From Pseudomonas sp. WJP1 (lineage in GTDB: Bacteria > Pseudomonadota > Gammaproteobacteria > Pseudomonadales > Pseudomonadaceae): a stretch of DNA of 64,000 nt. Made by a program: the position numbers and the translations under genes. The notes under the pieces were generated by a model. The model did no database searches. It was not told the origin of the DNA and saw only the letters and a program-made list of their open reading frames with translations. The DNA lies in NCBI RefSeq assembly GCF_028471945.1, contig NZ_CP110128.1:5297001-5361000 (forward strand), in the 5' to 3' direction. Shown here one piece after another: positions 36,000 through 45,137 of the stretch (the first letter of the stretch is position 1; each line of letters opens with the position of its first letter).

Positions 36000-38594
36000 T
36001 TAAACGGCAACCGCCGATTCTTCGAGGAAGTCCTGGGCGAAACGTTGCAGCACGCCACCGGCTTCGTAGATCGACACTTCTTCAGCGGTGTCGAGGCGGC
36101 AGGTTACCGGCACATCGACGCGCTCGCCGTTCTTGCGATGGATCACCAGCGTCAGCTCGGCACGCGGCGTGCGATCGCCGATCACGTCGTAGGTTTCGCT
36201 GCCGTCGATGGCCAGGGTGTGACGGTTGGTGCCCGGCTTGAACTCCAGCGGCAACACGCCCATGCCCACCAGGTTGGTGCGGTGAATGCGCTCGAAACCT
36301 TCGGCGGCAATCGCTTCCACACCCGCCAGGCGCACGCCTTTGGCTGCCCAGTCGCGGGACGAACCCTGACCGTAGTCGGCACCGGCGATGATGATCAGCG
36401 GCTGCTTGCGATCCATGTAGGTCTCGATGGCTTCCCACATGCGCATCACTTTGCCTTCCGGCTCGACACGGGCCAGGGAGCCCTGCTTGACCTTGCCGTT
36501 TTCCACAACCATTTCGTTGAACAGTTTCGGGTTGGCGAAGGTTGCACGCTGCGCGGTCAGGTGGTCACCTCGATGCGTTGCGTAAGAGTTGAAGTCCTCT
36601 TCCGGCAGGCCCATCTTCGCCAAGTACTCACCCGCCGCACTATCAAGCATGATCGCGTTGGATGGCGACAGGTGATCGGTGGTGATGTTGTCCGGCAGCA
36701 CCGCCAGCGGGCGCATGCCCTTGAGCGGACGCGCGCCGGCCAGTGCGCCTTCCCAGTACGGCGGACGGCGGATGTAGGTGCTCATTTCGCGCCAGTCATA
36801 CAGCGGCGCCACTTTCGGGCCGGTGTCTTCGTGGATGGCGAACATCGGGATGTAGACCTGGCGGAACTGCTCCGGCTTCACCGAGGCTTTCACCACGGCG
36901 TCGATTTCTTCGTCGCTCGGCCAGATGTCCTTCAGGCGGATTTCCTTGCCGTCGACCACACCCAGCACGTCTTTTTCGATGTCGAAACGAATGGTGCCGG
37001 CAATGGCGTAAGCGACCACCAGTGGCGGCGAGGCCAGGAACGCTTGCTTGGCGTACGGGTGAATCCGCCCGTCGAAGTTGCGGTTGCCGGACAACACAGC
37101 GGTGGCGTACAGGTCACGGTCGATGATCTCTTGCTGGATCACCGGGTCCAGTGCACCGGACATGCCGTTGCAGGTGGTGCAGGCAAAGGCCACGACGCCG
37201 AAACCGAGTTGCTCCAACTCATCGGTCAGGCCGGCTTCGTCGAGGTACAGGGCCACGGTTTTCGAGCCTGGTGCCAGGGACGACTTGACCCATGGCTTGC
37301 GGGTCAGGCCCAGCTTGTTGGCGTTGCGCGCCAGCAGGCCGGCGGCAATCACGTTGCGCGGGTTGCTGGTGTTGGTGCAGCTGGTGATGGCGGCGATGAT
37401 CACCGCGCCGTCCGGCATTTGGCCGGGCACATCTTCCCACTGGCCGGAGATGCCTTTGGCGGCCAGATCCGACACCGCCACACGGGCGTGCGGGTTGCTC
37501 GGGCCGGCCATGTTGCGTACCACCGAGGACAGATCGAAAGTCAGGCCGCGCTCGTATTGCGCGCCCTTCAGGCTGTCGGCCCACAGGCCCGTGGTCTTGG
37601 CGTAGTTCTCGACCAGCTGCACCTGCTCGTCTTCACGGCCGGTGAGTTTGAGGTAGTCGATGGTTTGCTGGTCGATGTAGAACATCGCCGCGGTGGCGCC
37701 GTATTCCGGGGCCATGTTGGAGATGGTCGCGCGGTCGCCCAGGGTCAGGGCCGCGGCGCCTTCGCCGAAGAACTCCAGCCAGGCACCGACGACTTTTTGC
37801 TTGCGCAGGAACTCGGTCAGCGCCAGCACCATGTCGGTGGCGGTGATGCCCGGTTGCAGCTTGCCGGTGAGCTCGACACCGACGCTTTCCGGCAGACGCA
37901 TCCAGGATGCGCGGCCAAGCATCACGCTTTCGGCTTCCAGGCCACCGACACCGATGGCGATCACGCCCAGCGCATCGACGTGCGGGGTGTGGCTGTCGGT
38001 GCCGACGCAGGTATCAGGGAACGCCACGCCGTCGCGCACCTGGATCACCGGAGACATTTTCTCCAGGTTGATCTGGTGCATGATGCCGTTGCCCGGCGGG
38101 ATCACGTCGACGTTCTTGAACGCCTTCTTGGTCCAGTTGATGAAGTGGAAACGGTCTTCGTTGCGACGGTCTTCGATGGCGCGGTTCTTCTCGAACGCCT
38201 CCGGATCGAAGCCACCGCGCTCGACGGCCAGGGAGTGGTCGACGATCAGTTGCGTCGGCACCACCGGGTTGACTTGCGCAGGGTCGCCGCCTTGCAGGGC
38301 GATGGCGTCACGCAGGCCGGCGAGGTCCACCAGCGCGGTCTGGCCGAGAATGTCGTGGCACACCACACGGGCCGGGAACCACGGGAAGTCGAGGTCGCGC
38401 TTGCGTTCGATGAATTGCTTCAGGGATTCGGTCAGCGTGGCCGGGTCACAGCGACGCACCAGGTTTTCCGCCAGCACGCGGGAGGTGTACGGCAGGGTGT
38501 CATAGGCGCCGGGCTGGATGGCCTCGACCGCCGCGCGGACGTCGAAGTAATCCAGGTGGCTGCCGGGCAGCGGTTTACGGAATTCTGTGTTCAT
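36000..38594 (-). CDS. acnD: Fe/S-dependent 2-methylisocitrate dehydratase AcnD
   Basis: This 864-residue aconitase-family enzyme (MNTEFRKPLPGSHLDYFDVR) dehydrates 2-methylcitrate. The 4Fe-4S ligands are visible in AAITSCTNTSNP (one Cys) and FACTTCNGMSG (two Cys), and the swivel-domain arginine in YGQGSSRDWAAKG. Length matches AcnD rather than AcnA (about 890-910). It follows prpC in the same orientation with about 190 bases between, occupied by a REP pair. Confidence 0.96.
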   Translation of the reverse strand: MNTEFRKPLPGSHLDYFDVRAAVEAIQPGAYDTLPYTSRVLAENLVRRCDPATLTESLKQFIERKRDLDFPWFPARVVCHDILGQTALVDLAGLRDAIALQGGDPAQVNPVVPTQLIVDHSLAVERGGFDPEAFEKNRAIEDRRNEDRFHFINWTKKAFKNVDVIPPGNGIMHQINLEKMSPVIQVRDGVAFPDTCVGTDSHTPHVDALGVIAIGVGGLEAESVMLGRASWMRLPESVGVELTGKLQPGITATDMVLALTEFLRKQKVVGAWLEFFGEGAAALTLGDRATISNMAPEYGATAAMFYIDQQTIDYLKLTGREDEQVQLVENYAKTTGLWADSLKGAQYERGLTFDLSSVVRNMAGPSNPHARVAVSDLAAKGISGQWEDVPGQMPDGAVIIAAITSCTNTSNPRNVIAAGLLARNANKLGLTRKPWVKSSLAPGSKTVALYLDEAGLTDELEQLGFGVVAFACTTCNGMSGALDPVIQQEIIDRDLYATAVLSGNRNFDGRIHPYAKQAFLASPPLVVAYAIAGTIRFDIEKDVLGVVDGKEIRLKDIWPSDEEIDAVVKASVKPEQFRQVYIPMFAIHEDTGPKVAPLYDWREMSTYIRRPPYWEGALAGARPLKGMRPLAVLPDNITTDHLSPSNAIMLDSAAGEYLAKMGLPEEDFNSYATHRGDHLTAQRATFANPKLFNEMVVENGKVKQGSLARVEPEGKVMRMWEAIETYMDRKQPLIIIAGADYGQGSSRDWAAKGVRLAGVEAIAAEGFERIHRTNLVGMGVLPLEFKPGTNRHTLAIDGSETYDVIGDRTPRAELTLVIHRKNGERVDVPVTCRLDTAEEVSIYEAGGVLQRFAQDFLEESAVAV

Positions 38595-38663
38595 CGGTCA
38601 GGACTCGGTCACGGTAGTTTCAAAGGGTGGGGCCTGGCACAGCTTCTGAAATGATCTCGATCC

Positions 38664-38759
38664 CCTGTAGGAGCGAAGCTTGCTCGCGAAAGCGATCTGT
38701 CAGCCGACATCAATGTTGAATGTCATTGCCTCTTCGCGAGCAAGCTTCGCTCCTACAGG
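38664..38759. repeat. REP pair between prpC and acnD
   Basis: CTGTAGGAGCGAAGCTTGCT and the inverse AGCAAGCTTCGCTCCTACAG flank a unique spacer. This copy has the variant core GAAGCTTGC. Confidence 0.8.
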
Positions 38760-38784
38760 TTTGCGGTGATCAGGCCTCCACCAT

Positions 38785-39912
38785 TCAGCGTTGTTCGATT
38801 GGCACGAACTTGCGCTGTTCGACGCCGGTGTACTCGGCGCTCGGGCGGATGATGCGGTTGTTGGCACGCTGTTCGTACACGTGGGCCGCCCAGCCGGTCA
38901 GGCGCGAGCAGACGAAGATCGGTGTGAACAACTTGGTCGGGATGCCCATGAAGTGGTACGCCGAGGCATGGTAGAAGTCGGCGTTCGGGAACAGTTTCTT
39001 CTGTTCCCACATGGTCTTGTCGATGGCTTCGGAGACCGGGAACAGCACTTTGTCGCCCACTTCGTCGGCGAGCTTTTTCGACCAGCCCTTGATCACCTCG
39101 TTGCGCGGATCGCTGTCCTTATAGATCGCGTGGCCGAAGCCCATGATCTTGTCCTTGCGCTCGAGCATGCCGAGGGTGCCCTTGATCGCGTCTTCCGGCG
39201 AGCTGAAGCGTTCGATCATTTCCATCGCCGCTTCGTTGGCGCCGCCGTGCAGCGGACCGCGCAGCGAGCCGATGGCCGCGGTGATGCAGGAGAACAGGTC
39301 GGACAGGGTCGAGGCACACACACGCGCGGTGAAGGTCGAGGCGTTGAATTCGTGCTCCGCGTAGAGGATCAGCGAAACGTTCATCACCTTGACGTGCAGC
39401 TCGCTCGGCTTCTTGCCATGCAGCAGGTGCAGGAAGTGACCACCGATGGACTGCTCGTCGCTCACGCATTCGATGCGCTTGCCTTCGTGGCTGAAGCGGT
39501 ACCAGTAGGTCATGATCGCCGGGAAAGCAGCCAGCAGGCGATCGGTCTTGTCGTGCTGCTCGGAGAAGTCGTTCTCCGGCTCCAGGTTGCCCAGGAACGA
39601 GCAGCCGGTGCGCATCACGTCCATCGGGTGGGCGTCGGCGGGGATGCGTTCCAGCACTTCCTTGAGCGCTTGCGGCAGGTCACGCAGCTTGCTCAGTTTG
39701 CTGATGTAAGCGGCCAGTTGTGCCTTGGTCGGCAGTTCGCCGTACAGCAGCAGGTAAGCGACTTCTTCGAATTGTGCGTCAGCCGCCAGTTCGCGGACGT
39801 CGTAGCCGCGATAGGTCAGGCCTGCGCCCGACTGGCCCACGGTGGACAGTGCGGTTTGCCCGGCAACCTGGCCACGGAGCCCGGCGCCACTGAGTACTTT
39901 TGCTTCGGCCAT
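38785..39912 (-). CDS. prpC: 2-methylcitrate synthase
   Basis: This enzyme condenses propionyl-CoA with oxaloacetate. The 375-residue product starts MAEAKVLSGAGLRGQVAGQT at an ATG preceded by GGAGGCAGAA, an excellent ribosome binding site; a TTG four codons earlier was not used. Citrate-synthase family active-site motifs are RGPLHGGANEAAMEM (His), GFGHAIYKDSDPR (His) and a downstream Asp region (NADFYHASAYHFMGIPTKLF). Length and sequence are those of PrpC rather than GltA. Confidence 0.96.
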   Translation of the reverse strand: MAEAKVLSGAGLRGQVAGQTALSTVGQSGAGLTYRGYDVRELAADAQFEEVAYLLLYGELPTKAQLAAYISKLSKLRDLPQALKEVLERIPADAHPMDVMRTGCSFLGNLEPENDFSEQHDKTDRLLAAFPAIMTYWYRFSHEGKRIECVSDEQSIGGHFLHLLHGKKPSELHVKVMNVSLILYAEHEFNASTFTARVCASTLSDLFSCITAAIGSLRGPLHGGANEAAMEMIERFSSPEDAIKGTLGMLERKDKIMGFGHAIYKDSDPRNEVIKGWSKKLADEVGDKVLFPVSEAIDKTMWEQKKLFPNADFYHASAYHFMGIPTKLFTPIFVCSRLTGWAAHVYEQRANNRIIRPSAEYTGVEQRKFVPIEQR

Positions 39913-39953
39913 TTCTGCCTCCAATTTTTAATTTTGTTAGGGAGTTATCCGAC

Positions 39954-40844
39954 TTACTTCTTCGCCGCAAACAACGCATCGAGCTTCTGCTCGAAGGTGT
40001 GGTAGTCGATGCGTTCGTAAAGTTCCATGCGGGTCTGCATGGTGTCGATGACGTTCTGTTGCGTGCCGTCGCGGCGGATCGCGGTGTAGACATTTTCCGC
40101 GGCCTTGTTCATGGCGCGGAAGGCCGACAGCGGGTACAGCACCAGGGACACGTCGGCAGCGGCGAGTTGCTCGGTGGTGTACAGCGGCGTCGCGCCGAAT
40201 TCGGTGATGTTGGCCAGGATCGGCGCTTTCACTCGGCTGGCGAACAGTTTGTACATCTCAAGTTCGGTGATGGCTTCCGGGAACACCATGTCGGCGCCGG
40301 CCTCGATGCACGCCGCGGCGCGATCCAGTGCCGATTCCAGGCCTTCCACCGCCAGGGCGTCGGTACGGGCCATGATCACGAAGCTGTCATCGGTACGGGC
40401 ATCGACCGCGGCCTTGATGCGATCGACCATTTCCTGCTGGGTCACGATTTCCTTGTTAGGACGGTGACCGCAACGCTTGGCGCCCACCTGGTCTTCGATG
40501 TGAATCGCCGCCGCGCCGAACTTGATCATCGACTTGACGGTACGGGCGACGTTGAACGCCGAGGAGCCGAAACCGGTGTCCACGTCCACCAGCAGTGGCA
40601 GGTCGCAGACGTCGGTGATGCGGCGCACGTCGGTCAGCACGTCATCCAGGCCGGTGATGCCCAGGTCCGGTACGCCGAGGGAGCCTGCAGCCACCCCGCC
40701 ACCGGACAGGTAGATCGCCTTGAAACCGGCGCGCTTGGCCAGCAGTGCGTGGTTGGCGTTGATCGCGCCGACCACTTGCAATGGATGCTCGCTGGCGACC
40801 GCATCGCGGAAACGCTGGCCTGGTGTGCTCTTGTTCAAACTCAT
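39954..40844 (-). CDS. prpB: Methylisocitrate lyase
   Basis: This 296-residue member of the isocitrate lyase/PEP mutase superfamily cleaves 2-methylisocitrate to pyruvate and succinate. The catalytic-loop motif is KRCGHRPNK and the metal-binding acids lie in [10 protein letters not shown] and [10 protein letters not shown]. Its ATG overlaps the stop of the GntR gene (ATGA), so regulator and enzyme are co-transcribed and coupled. It precedes prpC by about 40 bases. Confidence 0.96.
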   Translation of the reverse strand: MSLNKSTPGQRFRDAVASEHPLQVVGAINANHALLAKRAGFKAIYLSGGGVAAGSLGVPDLGITGLDDVLTDVRRITDVCDLPLLVDVDTGFGSSAFNVARTVKSMIKFGAAAIHIEDQVGAKRCGHRPNKEIVTQQEMVDRIKAAVDARTDDSFVIMARTDALAVEGLESALDRAAACIEAGADMVFPEAITELEMYKLFASRVKAPILANITEFGATPLYTTEQLAAADVSLVLYPLSAFRAMNKAAENVYTAIRRDGTQQNVIDTMQTRMELYERIDYHTFEQKLDALFAAKK

Positions 40845-41560
40845 GACTCACCTCGTTTGGCTGTCGGGTTAGCGCCGTCCTGGTAATGACGGGCGATATT
40901 GCGTTTGGAGGCGCCGATGTGACGGCGCATCAACAACTCGGCCAGTTCACCGTCACGGTCGGCGATGGCATCGAGAATTCGGTGGTGTTCGGCAAAGGCC
41001 TGGTGCGGGCGATTGGGCGTGGTGGAAAACTGGATGCGGTACATGCGCACCAATTGATAGAGCTCGCCGCAAAGCATTTGCGTCAGGGTGCGGTTACCGC
41101 TGCCCTGGATAATCCGGTAGTGGAAGTCGAAATCGCCTTCCTGTTGGTAGTAGCCGCGGCCAGCCTGGAAGGCTTCGTCGCGCTCGTGGGTTTCAAGGAC
41201 CCGGCGCAGTTCGTCGATTTCCTCGACGCTCATGCGCTCGGCGGCCAGGCGACAGGCCATGCCTTCGAGGGATTCGCGAATTTCGTAGAGCTCCAGCAGC
41301 TCGGCATGGTTGAGCGACACCACCCGCGCACCGACGTGCGGCACGCGCACCAGCAGGCGCTGGCCTTCCAGGCGGTGGATGGCTTCGCGCAACGGGCCAC
41401 GGCTGATGCCGTAGGTACGGGCCAGCTCCGGCTCGGAAATTTTGCTGCCCGGGGCGATCTCACCCTTGACGATGGCCGCCTGAATGCGCCGGAAGACGTT
41501 TTCGGAAAGGGTTTCCGAGTCGTCTTGGGCAGTAAGCGGGGGAGCCAGTTGATCCAGCAT
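40841..41560 (-). CDS. GntR-family regulator of the propionate operon
   Basis: This 239-residue FCD-type GntR regulator begins [17 protein letters not shown]. The winged helix ([20 protein letters not shown]) lies at about 45-70, and the FCD ligand domain follows with metal-type residues ([23 protein letters not shown]). A longer in-frame start would run through the promoter and was rejected. It is the first gene of the prp operon and overlaps prpB by 4 bases. The TTGTCGACAA boxes upstream suggest autoregulation, probably relieved by a methylcitrate-cycle intermediate (inference). Confidence 0.92.
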   Translation of the reverse strand: MLDQLAPPLTAQDDSETLSENVFRRIQAAIVKGEIAPGSKISEPELARTYGISRGPLREAIHRLEGQRLLVRVPHVGARVVSLNHAELLELYEIRESLEGMACRLAAERMSVEEIDELRRVLETHERDEAFQAGRGYYQQEGDFDFHYRIIQGSGNRTLTQMLCGELYQLVRMYRIQFSTTPNRPHQAFAEHHRILDAIADRDGELAELLMRRHIGASKRNIARHYQDGANPTAKRGES

Positions 41561-41645
41561 ATTGTCGACACCTTGAAAGCTAGTGCGGCAAAAACTAACC
41601 AAAACTGCCGCCGCAGTCAAAGGATAATTAGATATTGTCGACAAT
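41561..41645 (-). promoter_or_regulatory. prp operon promoter with two GntR-type operators
   Basis: On the minus strand TTGACT (41620-41615) and TAGTTT (41597-41592) are 17 bases apart, a plausible sigma-70 promoter. A perfect palindrome ATTGTCGACAAT lies upstream at 41634-41645. A second copy, ATTGTCGACA, lies at 41561-41570 directly against the start codon of the GntR gene. The spacing of two like sites around a promoter suggests repression by the regulator encoded first in the operon. Confidence 0.6.
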
Positions 41646-41859
41646 CGTCTAATAACCACCCGCACCATAACCAAGCAGAGCCCTCTGCCCATCGCCGCCC
41701 GGCAGCGCTGGCACCATCAACCTGCCGTGCTAGAATGCCGCCCGCATTTGTTTGTCACATCTGCACTGTCTGTCATAAATAGCTGATAGGCATACGAGGA
41801 GCTTGCGCAGCGATGCCAGGGTCTTGAATCAAAGAACAGACCGCTGCGCACCAGGATTT

Positions 41860-42396
41860 ATGAGACTCAAGCCCTTCCCGATCTTTCTTTTTCTTCTTTG
41901 CCTGTCCGGTTTCGCCGCCGCAGGGGAAAAGACCGTGTACGGTCTCAATGAATACGCATCGCTGGGCGGCATCGACCTTGAAGTGGCCGCCAAACTCGAT
42001 ACCGGGGCGAAAACCGCATCCCTGAGTGCCCGCGACATCAAGCGTTTCAAACGCAATGGCGAGTCCTGGGTGCGCTTCTACCTGGCTATCGACGCCGCCC
42101 ATTCGCACCCGATCGAACGACCGCTGGCCCGCGTCAGCAAGATCAAGCGCCGGGCTGGCGACTACGATCCGGAAGAGGGCAAGAAGTACACCGCCCGTCC
42201 GGTGATCGAGCTGGATATCTGCATGGGCTCAGCTTTACGCAGCATCGAAGTGAACCTGACCGACCGTAGTGCGTTCCAATACCCGCTCCTGATCGGCTCC
42301 GAAGCGCTCAAACGCTTCGATGCGCAGGTCGACCCCAGTCTTAAATACGCTGCTGGCAAACCCGCCTGCGCCGCCGACGCTCATACCGCCGAGTAA
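41860..42396 (+). CDS. rloA3: Periplasmic retropepsin-like aspartic protease (RloA type)
   Basis: This 178-residue protein has a signal peptide (MRLKPFPIFLFLLCLSGFAA). The mature domain is of the RimK-associated ATP-dependent zinc protease/retropepsin-like family (Pfam Zn_protease). The aspartic protease motif DTGAKT starts at D47. Family members work as dimers like viral retropepsins. The gene is followed by a membrane transglutaminase-like protein after 5 bases and by an ATP-grasp ligase, so the three form one operon. The symbol follows the Rlo naming in pseudomonads, recalled rather than verified. Confidence 0.85.
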   Translation: MRLKPFPIFLFLLCLSGFAAAGEKTVYGLNEYASLGGIDLEVAAKLDTGAKTASLSARDIKRFKRNGESWVRFYLAIDAAHSHPIERPLARVSKIKRRAGDYDPEEGKKYTARPVIELDICMGSALRSIEVNLTDRSAFQYPLLIGSEALKRFDAQVDPSLKYAAGKPACAADAHTAE

Positions 42397-42401
42397 TTTA
42401 A

Positions 42402-43937
42402 ATGCGCTCTCTTACCCTTCATCTGAAAATGCTGATCGCCATCCTGGTGGTGTTGGGCATTTCAGTCACGGCCTACCAGATCTTCGTACTCGGCATTCCC
42501 GTGACGGAAGACGCCACCGACGACTTGTGGAACATCGACGCCAAGGTCGAGTTCGTCGCCAGTGCCAAGGACCCGGTAAAGATCCAGATGTTCGTGCCGC
42601 CCTTGAGCCGCGACTACGTGAGCCTCAACGAAAGCTTCATCTCCAATAACTACGGCGTGGCCGTGAACCGTGTCGATGGCAACCGCAAGGTCACCTGGTC
42701 GGCGCGCCGGGCCAAGGGCAACCAGACACTTTATTACCGCCTGGTGCTGACCAAGCGCTACACCGCCGAAAAAGCCAAGATCAAGGGCCCGACCTTCCGC
42801 GACAGCATTGCCGTGGAAGGCCCTGAGAAACTCGCCGCCGAAGCGTTGCTGGCGCCGATTCGCCAGCACTCGGCCGACGTCGAGACTTTCATCAGCGAAG
42901 CGATCAAGCGGGTCAACAACAGCAACGACGACAACGCCAAGATGCTCCTGGCCGGCGACCCGACACCGGCGCACAAGGCCAAGATCGTCGAACTGCTGCT
43001 GTCCATCGCCCACGTGCCGGTGGAAAAGGTCCATACCATTCGCCTGGTGGCCGACCAGCCGCAAACCCCGGAACTCTGGCTGCGCAGCTTCAACGGCACC
43101 GACTGGCTGTACTTCAACCCGGAAACCGGCGAACAGGGCCTGCCGACCGACCGCTTGCTGTGGTGGACCGGCGATGAAAACCTGATCACCGTCGATGGCG
43201 GCAAGAAGGCCACTGTGACCTTCAGCATGAACAACAGCGAAATGAACGCCATTCGCCTGGCCAAGCTGACCGACGAAAACACCGACGCCAACTTCCTCGA
43301 ATACTCGCTGTACGGCCTGCCGCTGCAAACCCAGCAGACCTTCATGATCATGGTGATGATCCCGATCGGCGTGCTGGTGATCCTGGTCCTGCGCAACCTG
43401 ATCGGCCTGCAGACCCTCGGCACCTTTACGCCGGTACTGATCGCCCTGGCCTTTCGCGAGACCCAGCTGGGCTTCGGTATCGTGCTGTTTACCATCATCA
43501 CGGCGCTGGGGCTGTCGCTGCGCTCCTACCTTGAGCACCTGAAACTGCAGATGCTGCCGAGGCTGTCGGTGGTGCTGACGTTCGTGGTGGTGTTGATCGC
43601 GGCCATCAGCCTGTTCAGCCATAAACTCGGCCTGGAGCGCGGACTGTCGGTGGCGTTGTTCCCGATGGTGATCCTGACCATGACCATCGAACGCCTGTCG
43701 ATCACCTGGGAAGAACGTGGCGGCGGCCATGCCATGAAAGTGGCGATCGGCACCCTGTTCGCCGCGACGCTGGCGCACCTGATCATGACCATTCCGGAGC
43801 TGGTGTACTTCGTGTTCACCTTCCCGGCGATCCTGCTGATCATGGTGGGCTTCATGCTGGCCATGGGTCGCTATCGCGGCTACCGCCTGACCGAGCTGGT
43901 GCGCTTCAAGGCCTTCCTGAAGAAGGCTGACGCCTGA
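42402..43937 (+). CDS. rloB: Inactive transglutaminase/7-TM membrane protein (RloB type)
   Basis: This 511-residue inner-membrane protein has an N-terminal TM helix (MLIAILVVLGISVTAYQIFV). A large extracytoplasmic region with a degenerate transglutaminase-like fold (about 40-290) follows, then a C-terminal block of about seven TM helices (TFMIMVMIPIGVLVILVLRN, FGIVLFTIITALGLSL, LTFVVVLIAAISLF, LVYFVFTFPAILLIMVGFML). Homologues are annotated as inactive transglutaminase family proteins, linked to osmotic stress tolerance under the name RloB. The catalytic Cys triad is not recognisable. The stop overlaps the ATG of the ligase gene. Confidence 0.85.
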   Translation: MRSLTLHLKMLIAILVVLGISVTAYQIFVLGIPVTEDATDDLWNIDAKVEFVASAKDPVKIQMFVPPLSRDYVSLNESFISNNYGVAVNRVDGNRKVTWSARRAKGNQTLYYRLVLTKRYTAEKAKIKGPTFRDSIAVEGPEKLAAEALLAPIRQHSADVETFISEAIKRVNNSNDDNAKMLLAGDPTPAHKAKIVELLLSIAHVPVEKVHTIRLVADQPQTPELWLRSFNGTDWLYFNPETGEQGLPTDRLLWWTGDENLITVDGGKKATVTFSMNNSEMNAIRLAKLTDENTDANFLEYSLYGLPLQTQQTFMIMVMIPIGVLVILVLRNLIGLQTLGTFTPVLIALAFRETQLGFGIVLFTIITALGLSLRSYLEHLKLQMLPRLSVVLTFVVVLIAAISLFSHKLGLERGLSVALFPMVILTMTIERLSITWEERGGGHAMKVAIGTLFAATLAHLIMTIPELVYFVFTFPAILLIMVGFMLAMGRYRGYRLTELVRFKAFLKKADA

Positions 43938-44923
43938 TGTTCGGCTTCTGGAAGACCTGGAAAGCCCTGGAGGCCCGGGGCATCATGGGCATCAACCGGC
44001 GTAACGCGGACTACGTGCTCAAGTACAACAAGCGCAGCCTGTACCCGATCGTCGACGACAAGATCATCACCAAGGAACGCGCGATCAGCGCCGGCATCCA
44101 TGTGCCGCAGCTATATGGGGTGATCTCCACCGAAAAGGAAATCGACAAGCTCGGCGAGATCATCGACGGGCGCATCGACTTCGTGATCAAGCCTGCCCAG
44201 GGCGCTGGCGGCGACGGCATCATCGTCATCGCCGACCGCTTCGAGGGACGTTATCGCACGGTGTCCGGCAAGATCGTCGACCACGAAGAGCTCGAACACC
44301 ATATCTCCAGCATCCTGACCGGCCTGTATTCCCTGGGCGGGCATCGCGACCGTGCGCTGATCGAATACCGGGTGATCCCGGACCAGATCTTCAAGAGCAT
44401 CAGCTACGAAGGTGTGCCGGACATCCGCATCATCGTGTTGATGGGCTATCCGGTCATGGCCATGCTGCGCTTGCCCACCCGCCAGTCCGGCGGCAAGGCC
44501 AACCTGCACCAGGGCGCCATCGGCGTCGGCGTCGACCTGGCCACCGGCCTGACCCTGCGCGGCACCTGGCTGAACAACATCATCGCCAAGCACCCGGACA
44601 CCACCAACGCGGTGGATGGCGTGCAGCTGCCCTACTGGGACGGCTTCATGAAGCTCGCGGCGGGTTGCTACGAGCTGTGCGGCCTGGGCTACATCGGTGT
44701 CGACATGGTGCTGGACCAGGAGAAAGGCCCCTTGATCCTCGAGCTCAACGCCCGACCTGGCCTGAATATCCAGATCGCCAATGATTGCGGCCTGACGTTG
44801 CGCACCCATGCGGTCGAGGCGCGGCTGGAAGACTTGAAGGCACGTGGCGTGACTGAAACCGTCGAAGAACGCATGGCGTTTGTGCAGGAGATGTTCGGGC
44901 ATATTCCGCCGGTTGAAGGCTGA
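43937..44923 (+). CDS. ATP-grasp alpha-L-glutamate ligase-like protein
   Basis: This 328-residue RimK-related ligase belongs to the ATP-grasp fold. It has the ATP-binding stretch RIDFVIKPAQGAGGDGIIVI, a basic central region (IEYRVIPDQIFKSI, RIIVLMGYPVMAMLRLPTRQ) and the Mg-binding end LILELNARPGLNIQIAN. RimK adds glutamate residues to ribosomal protein S6; the acceptor of this relative is unknown. It overlaps the previous gene by one base. The module therefore combines a ligase, a membrane protein and a periplasmic protease. Confidence 0.87.
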   Translation: MFGFWKTWKALEARGIMGINRRNADYVLKYNKRSLYPIVDDKIITKERAISAGIHVPQLYGVISTEKEIDKLGEIIDGRIDFVIKPAQGAGGDGIIVIADRFEGRYRTVSGKIVDHEELEHHISSILTGLYSLGGHRDRALIEYRVIPDQIFKSISYEGVPDIRIIVLMGYPVMAMLRLPTRQSGGKANLHQGAIGVGVDLATGLTLRGTWLNNIIAKHPDTTNAVDGVQLPYWDGFMKLAAGCYELCGLGYIGVDMVLDQEKGPLILELNARPGLNIQIANDCGLTLRTHAVEARLEDLKARGVTETVEERMAFVQEMFGHIPPVEG

Positions 44924-44943
44924 TCCAAGACCGCGTCGCGCCT

Positions 44944-45009
44944 TTCGCGGGCAAGCCTCGCTCCTACAGGTCATCACCGAACTCCGTAGGAGCGAGGCTT
45001 GCCCGCGAA
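44944..45009. repeat. REP doublet before pabB
   Basis: TTCGCGGGCAAGCCTCGCTC and the inverse GAGCGAGGCTTGCCCGCGAA, the GCTTGCCCGCGAA subtype, lie between the ligase and pabB genes. Confidence 0.85.
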
Positions 45010-45137
45010 GACTGACTAACAATCACTACCGCACTCAGCCCTGCCCCAATCTACCATTCCTCAATATCCCCTCTAGGAGCAATTCCCCGAGGGGACTACA
45101 ATCGCCACCCCGCCTCGATGGCTGATCCAACCCGCCC

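Noticed and set aside
35946..38654. 902-codon open frame on the plus strand opposite acnD
   Set aside because: Antisense shadow of acnD with skewed His/Val/Gln composition and no recognisable domain.
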